Assembly (NCBI GenBank): GCA_023300835.1
Contig: JALZVB010000195.1
Coordinates: 1 to 9,713 of the forward strand
Source of the DNA: Saprospiraceae bacterium
GTDB lineage: Bacteria; Bacteroidota; Bacteroidia; Chitinophagales; Saprospiraceae
Reading direction: 5' to 3'
Length of the DNA stretch: 9,713 nt
Below, piece after piece: positions 5,677 through 9,713 of this stretch (its first letter is position 1; each line of letters opens with the position of its first letter). The notes beneath the pieces are model-generated. The model saw nothing but the letters and a program-made list of their open reading frames with translations, was not told where the DNA came from and did no database searches. A program made the position numbers and the translations under genes.

Positions 5677-7047
5677 ATGTATAACGTAAATATTAATTCA
5701 GGTATGGACTACTTCATAAATTCTAAATCACTTTTTGTTCTTTTTGCTATAGTATGCTTAATTCCATTAAGCTGTACAGAAGATAGAATAGATAATAATG
5801 ATGGGCTAGATTATGAGCTAGAAAACTTGCTCAATAGTCGAGGCAAAGAATTCTACATATTACCGGATAGCGACGATTTCGATAAGATCCCAGCTGACGC
5901 CAAAAATCACTTAAGTAAAGAAAAAGTTGCGCTTGGAAAGTTTCTATTCTTTGAAACTGGTCTTGCGATGGATGCTAAAGAAGAATCAGGAAAAGGAACC
6001 TATTCTTGTGCCTCTTGTCATATTCCTGAGATGGGATTCAGACCAGGATTTGTGCAAGGTATTGCAGATGGGGGCATGGGGTACGCTGGACATAGAGAAA
6101 TGAATCCTGAGTATAATGAGGATGACCTAGATGCCCAAGAAGCTAGACCACTTAGTCTCATAAATGTAGCATTTGTAAAAAATACTTCTTGGAGTGGACA
6201 ATTCGGGGCTGGTGGAGCTAATATTGATACAGAATCAGTGTGGGATGATAGAGAAGATACAAAGCGTAATTACTTAGGTTATGAAGGGTTGGAAACGCAG
6301 AATTTTCAAGGGGTAACAACACATAGGATGCTGATTAATAGGTATTTAGCTACATTGTATGGATATGCAGGGATGTTTGATGAAGCATTTCCAGAGTACG
6401 AAGAATCAAGAAGAATAAGTAAAACAACTGGCTCTCTAGCCATTTCAGCATACTTGAGAACAGTGATCTCTAACGAAGCACCTTTCCAAGATTGGCTCAA
6501 AGGAGATTCTGGTGCTATGTCTGAGGCTGAAAAAAGAGGAGCGATATTGTTTTTTGGTAAAGCAGCTTGTAACAGGTGTCATAATGATAAGAATTTGGGT
6601 TCAGGCGAATTTCATGCACTTGGCGTTAATGATATGGATCAGAACCCTAGATCATTGAAAGCAAATAATCCTATTGCTAGAAGAAATCTAGGTAGAGGTG
6701 GATTTACGCTAGACCCAGAGGATAACTATAAGTTTAAGGTGCCAGGTATCTATAATATGAGTGATACGGAATTTTATTTCCATGGATCCAGTATAACAAG
6801 CTTAGATGATCTTATTGATTACAAAGCTGCTGCACAATCAGAAAACCCGAGAGTGAGTCAAGAATTAGTTTCTAAGAAGTTTGTACCACTTAGTCTTTCT
6901 CCATCTGAAAAAGGCGACCTGAAAACGTTTCTTAAGAAGAGTCTAAGAGATCCAGATTTAGATAGATATAAGCCGAACGACGTTAAGTCAGGATTTTGTT
7001 TCCCTAACAATGACGATATCTCACAGAGTTATTTGAACTGTAACTAG
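5677..7047 (+). CDS. diheme cytochrome c peroxidase / MauG-family lipoprotein, copy 1
   Basis: A 456-residue exported haem protein of the CCP/MauG family, which reduce hydrogen peroxide or carry out related oxidations. A hydrophobic segment (18-32) ends in P-L-S-C33, an imperfect lipobox, so it is probably a periplasm-facing or surface lipoprotein; starting at M10 (5704) would give a tidier signal peptide. Haem sites: C111-A-S-C-H115 and C298-N-R-C-H302. Also visible are L87-G-x-x-L-F-F, ARPLSLINVAF (156-166), the probable inter-haem tryptophan W172 (SWSGQF), LETQ (205-208), FHALGV (312-317) and FKVPGIYNMS (353-362). The haems are 187 residues apart, longer than in Pseudomonas CCP (146) or MauG (170). 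The usual NPxEM glutamate is replaced by THRM (215-218), and the segment for the axial Met or Tyr reads LIDYK (379-383). The last 16 residues hold two Cys (C441, C455). A close paralogue lies at 8226-9575. The electron donor and true substrate are unknown. Confidence 0.88.
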   Translation: MYNVNINSGMDYFINSKSLFVLFAIVCLIPLSCTEDRIDNNDGLDYELENLLNSRGKEFYILPDSDDFDKIPADAKNHLSKEKVALGKFLFFETGLAMDAKEESGKGTYSCASCHIPEMGFRPGFVQGIADGGMGYAGHREMNPEYNEDDLDAQEARPLSLINVAFVKNTSWSGQFGAGGANIDTESVWDDREDTKRNYLGYEGLETQNFQGVTTHRMLINRYLATLYGYAGMFDEAFPEYEESRRISKTTGSLAISAYLRTVISNEAPFQDWLKGDSGAMSEAEKRGAILFFGKAACNRCHNDKNLGSGEFHALGVNDMDQNPRSLKANNPIARRNLGRGGFTLDPEDNYKFKVPGIYNMSDTEFYFHGSSITSLDDLIDYKAAAQSENPRVSQELVSKKFVPLSLSPSEKGDLKTFLKKSLRDPDLDRYKPNDVKSGFCFPNNDDISQSYLNCN

Positions 7048-7050
7048 AGA

Positions 7051-7069
7051 TTATTATTATTATTATTAT
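7051..7069. repeat. TTA trinucleotide microsatellite
   Basis: Six TTA units plus one T immediately after the stop codon of the first peroxidase, flanked by complementary GAGAT (7047-7051) and ATCTC (7068-7072). Being outside the coding region, changes in copy number would not alter the protein. Confidence 0.95.
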
Positions 7070-7085
7070 CTCAAATAAAAATTAA

Positions 7086-7124
7086 AAGAAGACATATGAT
7101 AAATTAATTATCATATGTCTTCTT
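7086..7124. terminator. 17-bp perfect hairpin, shared by convergent genes
   Basis: The arms 7086-7102 and 7108-7124 are exact complements over 17 bases with a 5-base loop (ATTAA). It sits between the ends of the first peroxidase (7047, plus) and the nucleotidyltransferase (7140, minus). On the minus strand it is followed by a T-rich tract (complement of 7072-7087), which fits termination there; on the plus strand only a weak T-rich end follows. It is best read as a bidirectional terminator, stronger on the minus strand. Confidence 0.85.
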
Positions 7125-7139
7125 CATTATAAGGGGATG

Positions 7140-8036
7140 TTACCACAGTTTAGATGGGTAGACACCTTTAGCAATTAATTCTTTAATTTTCTTTACAACA
7201 TGTGGCTTGTCTTTCTGATATGTCACACCAAACCAGCTAGAAGTCGTTTTAAGAACCTTCACTTTAGCCTGCTTTGCAGAGATCATTTTATCAAGCGTAT
7301 ATGGAATGAAGAATTCTGATTTCAGTTCTAAGCCTTTCTCCAGAAGAAAAGTTTTAAATAGCTTTTTTGTTTCTGTGAAATAAGACGGAAAAAACCCAAA
7401 CATATTCATAGAAACCAAAGTATCTGGTTGTAGTATAATTTCTCCGTCTTCAGTAGGGTAGCTGATCTTATTTTTGACCTTACCTATTTTTACAGCTTCA
7501 GTAATCCCTACTAGATAACCTTTCTTATCAGCACTGCATACACCTCTGTTAACAGTTCCATAATCTGAGAGGGTATTCTTAAGTAAATAGGAGACAACAG
7601 CATATTCAGACTTGTCTTTTGCTGTTTTAAAGTACTTTATCAGTGTTTTATACGAATCTGGTCCGTAATAGTCATCAGCGTTTATAACTGCAAACGCTTC
7701 TTTGATAACCTCAGCTCCCATTAGAACAGCATGAGAAGTTCCCCATGGTTTTTTTCTTTGTGCAATATATCTAGACCCATTAGGGATCTTATACAATTCT
7801 TGATCTACAAACTCCATTTTTACTTTATCACCTATCTTCTTACGCATATCTTTCTCAAAAGCCTCGTGGAAGTCTTTTCTTATGATGAATACGATTTTGT
7901 TGAAACCAGCCTTTATGGCATCATGTATAGAATAGTCAATTATCGTTTCTCCATTAGGTCCGAAACCATCCATTTGCTTAAGGCCTCCATATCTAGAACC
8001 CATTCCTGCTGCTAGAATTAATAAAGTTGCTTTCAT
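7140..8036 (-). CDS. sugar-phosphate nucleotidyltransferase family protein
   Basis: A 298-residue cytoplasmic protein with the GT-A-like fold of NTP transferases, which join a nucleoside triphosphate to a sugar phosphate to make a nucleotide sugar. The N-terminus carries the nucleotide-binding loop LAAGMGSRYGG (8-18) with the catalytic-type K20; KPWGTSHAV (96-104) marks the base and triphosphate pocket, and INADDYYG (118-125) supplies the metal-binding acidic pair D121-D122. E180 and the segment after N211 probably line the sugar site. The start at 8036 is chosen because the glycine motif then begins eight residues in, as in homologues; the frame stays open ten codons further up (to 8066) but that extension is basic and unlike the family. 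It lies alone, inverted between the two peroxidase genes. No kinase or cell-envelope gene is adjacent, so the sugar cannot be named. Confidence 0.88.
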   Translation of the reverse strand: MKATLLILAAGMGSRYGGLKQMDGFGPNGETIIDYSIHDAIKAGFNKIVFIIRKDFHEAFEKDMRKKIGDKVKMEFVDQELYKIPNGSRYIAQRKKPWGTSHAVLMGAEVIKEAFAVINADDYYGPDSYKTLIKYFKTAKDKSEYAVVSYLLKNTLSDYGTVNRGVCSADKKGYLVGITEAVKIGKVKNKISYPTEDGEIILQPDTLVSMNMFGFFPSYFTETKKLFKTFLLEKGLELKSEFFIPYTLDKMISAKQAKVKVLKTTSSWFGVTYQKDKPHVVKKIKELIAKGVYPSKLW

Positions 8037-8199
8037 ATCAAGTTTTTTTTGGTGTCTGTAGCACAAATATCTAGAATCTGCGTTAATAATAGGTATAAAA
8101 GGTATTAGGTTTTTTAGTAATGGAGTTACAGATATGCATTCAATATGACTTTAACGATTGTTTGTATTTACAATTAAAGCCTTTTATTTCAAGTTTTAT

Positions 8200-8207
8200 T
8201 AATTTTG
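8200..8207 (+). promoter_or_regulatory. candidate -7 promoter element for the second diheme peroxidase
   Basis: TAATTTTG matches all fixed positions of the Bacteroidota -7 consensus TAnnTTTG. Transcription would begin near 8213, about 13 bases before the ATG at 8226. There is no good TTTG box at the expected distance upstream; the nearest (8161-8164) is 35 bases away. An AGGAG at 8209-8213 lies 12 bases before the ATG, rather far for a ribosome binding site. Confidence 0.45.
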
Positions 8208-8225
8208 CAGGAGCATAATATATTT

Positions 8226-9575
8226 ATGAATAAGGTAATTTTTCTACTACTTACTGTTTCTCTTTTCGCTTCATCTTGCGTGGATAATACCGTATCAAGT
8301 GATAAACAATTAGACTTTGATCTGAGAGCATTAATAACGACTTCAGGATTTGGGGAAGAAGATTTCTATGTTTTACCTGATGAAGACGACCTAGATGAGA
8401 TACCCCAGGATAGAATAAATAATCCACTTACTCCAGAGAAGGTTGAATTAGGTAAAATGTTGTTTTTCGAAACAGGTTTTGCGACAGCAGCTAGAAAGCC
8501 CTCAGGTATGGGGACTTATTCTTGTGCATCATGTCATATTCCAGAAGCTGGTTTCAAGCCAGGACATTTTCAGGGAATAGCAGACGGAGGTAATGGGTAT
8601 GGCATAAATGGAGAAGATAGAACCAGCTCATCTGACTATCAGGATGATGAAATGGATGTACAGTCAGCTAGACCATTGAGCCTTATTAATGTTGCCTTTG
8701 TAACTAACACAACTTGGAATGGAAGATTTGGTAGTGGAGGTGCAAATGTAAACACTGACGATTATTGGATAGCCAAGGATGGAACATCCTTAAATGCGCT
8801 GGGTTATGCCGCATTAGAAACCCAAAACATTAAAGGCTTAGAGACGCATAGAATCAATATGACACAGGAAGTGATAGAAGACTTTGGTTACAAAGCTATG
8901 TTTGATGCTGCCTATCCAGACCTTACTGAAGATGAACGATACAGTAATCTCGGTGGTTCACTAGCTATTTCTGCATATATCCGTACGATTTTATCTAATC
9001 AAGCACCTTTTCAAAAATGGTTAAAAGAAGAGGACACAGAAGCCATGTCCTTGGATGAGAAAAAAGGAGCTATGTTGTTTTTCGGAAAAGCACAATGTAA
9101 AAATTGCCATTACGAGAAGAACCTAGGTTCTAATGAATTCCATGCCCTCGGTGTAAAGGATATGGATATGAGACCATATTATAGAACAACCGATGACGAG
9201 TTGCAAGATAGAAATCTTGGAAGAGGTGCATTTACAGGGAAAGAAGAAGATAACTACAAGTTTAAAGTTCCTCAGATATATAATATGAGTGACTCTCCCT
9301 TTTACTTTCATGGGGCAAGTGTTCAATTTTTAGATGAACTTTTGGAATATAAGTTAAACGCTAAATCAGAAAACCATAGGGTAGATGATTCTAAATTGTC
9401 TATTAAATTCAATTCTGTATCACTTTCTAATCAAGAAAAAGAACAGTTGCTCCTATTCCTTAACGAAAGTCTAAGAGATCCCAATCTCCTGAGATACAAG
9501 CCTAATCAAATACTATCCGGTAATTGCTTCCCCAATAACGACTCAGCATCTAGGAGAGACATTGGCTGCAACTAA
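8226..9575 (+). CDS. diheme cytochrome c peroxidase / MauG-family lipoprotein, copy 2
   Basis: A 449-residue paralogue of the peroxidase at 5677-7047; over an ungapped 100-residue block starting MS-x-x-E-K I counted 63 identities. From the ATG at 8226 it begins with a clean lipoprotein signal (MNKVIFLLLTVSLFASSC), lipid site C18. TTG at 8205 is also open but falls inside the likely -7 box and would spoil the signal peptide. Numbered from the ATG, haem sites are C100-A-S-C-H104 and C291-K-N-C-H295, 191 residues apart. The inter-haem tryptophan is W164 (TWNGRF). As in copy 1, THR (207-209) stands where the NPxEM glutamate is expected, LLEYK (372-376) where the axial Met or Tyr is expected, and the end carries CFPNND and a terminal CN (C434, C448). 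It probably acts in the periplasm or at the surface. It is a single gene, divergent from the nucleotidyltransferase and closed by a hairpin at 9658-9692. Confidence 0.88.
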   Translation: MNKVIFLLLTVSLFASSCVDNTVSSDKQLDFDLRALITTSGFGEEDFYVLPDEDDLDEIPQDRINNPLTPEKVELGKMLFFETGFATAARKPSGMGTYSCASCHIPEAGFKPGHFQGIADGGNGYGINGEDRTSSSDYQDDEMDVQSARPLSLINVAFVTNTTWNGRFGSGGANVNTDDYWIAKDGTSLNALGYAALETQNIKGLETHRINMTQEVIEDFGYKAMFDAAYPDLTEDERYSNLGGSLAISAYIRTILSNQAPFQKWLKEEDTEAMSLDEKKGAMLFFGKAQCKNCHYEKNLGSNEFHALGVKDMDMRPYYRTTDDELQDRNLGRGAFTGKEEDNYKFKVPQIYNMSDSPFYFHGASVQFLDELLEYKLNAKSENHRVDDSKLSIKFNSVSLSNQEKEQLLLFLNESLRDPNLLRYKPNQILSGNCFPNNDSASRRDIGCN

Positions 9576-9633
9576 ATAAAGTATATACTACATCACGGAT
9601 TGGTTATTAAGTATTATTCTAGAATAGATAAGG

Positions 9634-9654
9634 GCGATCAAGATAATCTTGCGC
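9634..9654. repeat. short hairpin before the terminator
   Basis: GCG-CAAG (9634-9636 and 9639-9642, with AT bulged) pairs with CTTGCGC (9648-9654) around ATAAT. It lies four bases before the terminator stem of the second peroxidase gene and may add stability to the 3' end of the message. No T run follows it. Confidence 0.4.
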
Positions 9655-9657
9655 TAT

Positions 9658-9692
9658 AAAAATGGAGGTCAATTACATTGATCTCCATTTTT
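9658..9692. terminator. intrinsic terminator after the second diheme peroxidase
   Basis: The arms 9658-9673 and 9677-9692 pair over 16 positions with a single G-T wobble (9668 with 9682) and a 3-base loop TAC; the right arm ends in five T. The left arm begins with five A, so the structure can also end transcripts arriving from the minus strand. Confidence 0.85.
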
Positions 9693-9701
9693 ATATTAAG
9701 C

Positions 9702-9713
9702 TATATATATATA
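9702..9713. repeat. TA dinucleotide run at the window edge
   Basis: Six TA units run to the end of the window, so its full length is unknown. It could be part of a promoter or only low-complexity AT sequence. Confidence 0.5.

Noticed and set aside
7731..8015. Plus-strand frame of 94 codons opposite the nucleotidyltransferase
   Set aside because: It is antisense to the conserved glycine-loop coding region and its product shows no family pattern.
8064..8071. GATATTTG on the minus strand as a -7 element for the nucleotidyltransferase
   Set aside because: One mismatch to TAnnTTTG and no TTTG or TTG at the required distance upstream; too weak to list.

Overview
The window reads as a chromosomal piece of an AT-rich member of the Bacteroidota, probably free-living or marine. 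The reasons are the Bacteroidota-type sequence of the oxaloacetate decarboxylase alpha subunit, near absence of strong Shine-Dalgarno sites, TTG starts, a good match to the Bacteroidota -7 promoter element (TAnnTTTG) before one gene, and the lipoprotein-type diheme peroxidases. Genus cannot be named from this sequence alone.

Layout. 1-100: possible C-terminal tail of an unidentified gene. 155-1265 (+): a small TerB-like protein followed after 7 bases by an atypical short-chain dehydrogenase. 1457-4901 (+): a compact oadG-oadA-oadB operon encoding a complete three-subunit, biotin-dependent, sodium-pumping decarboxylase. 4902-5275: a gene-free stretch of 374 bases that is rich in inverted repeats, with a candidate small structured RNA and two plus-strand terminator-like structures. 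5276-5491 (-): a small two-helix DUF2905 membrane protein. 5677-7047 (+) and 8226-9575 (+): two closely related diheme cytochrome c peroxidase (CCP/MauG) lipoproteins. They are separated by an inverted sugar-phosphate nucleotidyltransferase gene (7140-8036, -). Strong hairpin terminators close the first peroxidase/nucleotidyltransferase convergence and the second peroxidase.

How the genes work together. The Oad proteins form one machine: OadA carries out carboxyl transfer and carries biotin, OadB is the membrane decarboxylase that exports sodium, and OadG is the small anchor. The peroxidase pair looks like a duplicated periplasmic or surface haem enzyme; its active-site motifs differ from textbook CCP and MauG in the same way in both copies. 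The nucleotidyltransferase and DUF2905 gene have no visible functional link to their neighbours. I see no CRISPR array, insertion sequence, phage gene, tRNA or rRNA. The most unusual parts are the altered peroxidase active sites, the SDR without its catalytic Tyr and Lys, and the structured region downstream of oadB.
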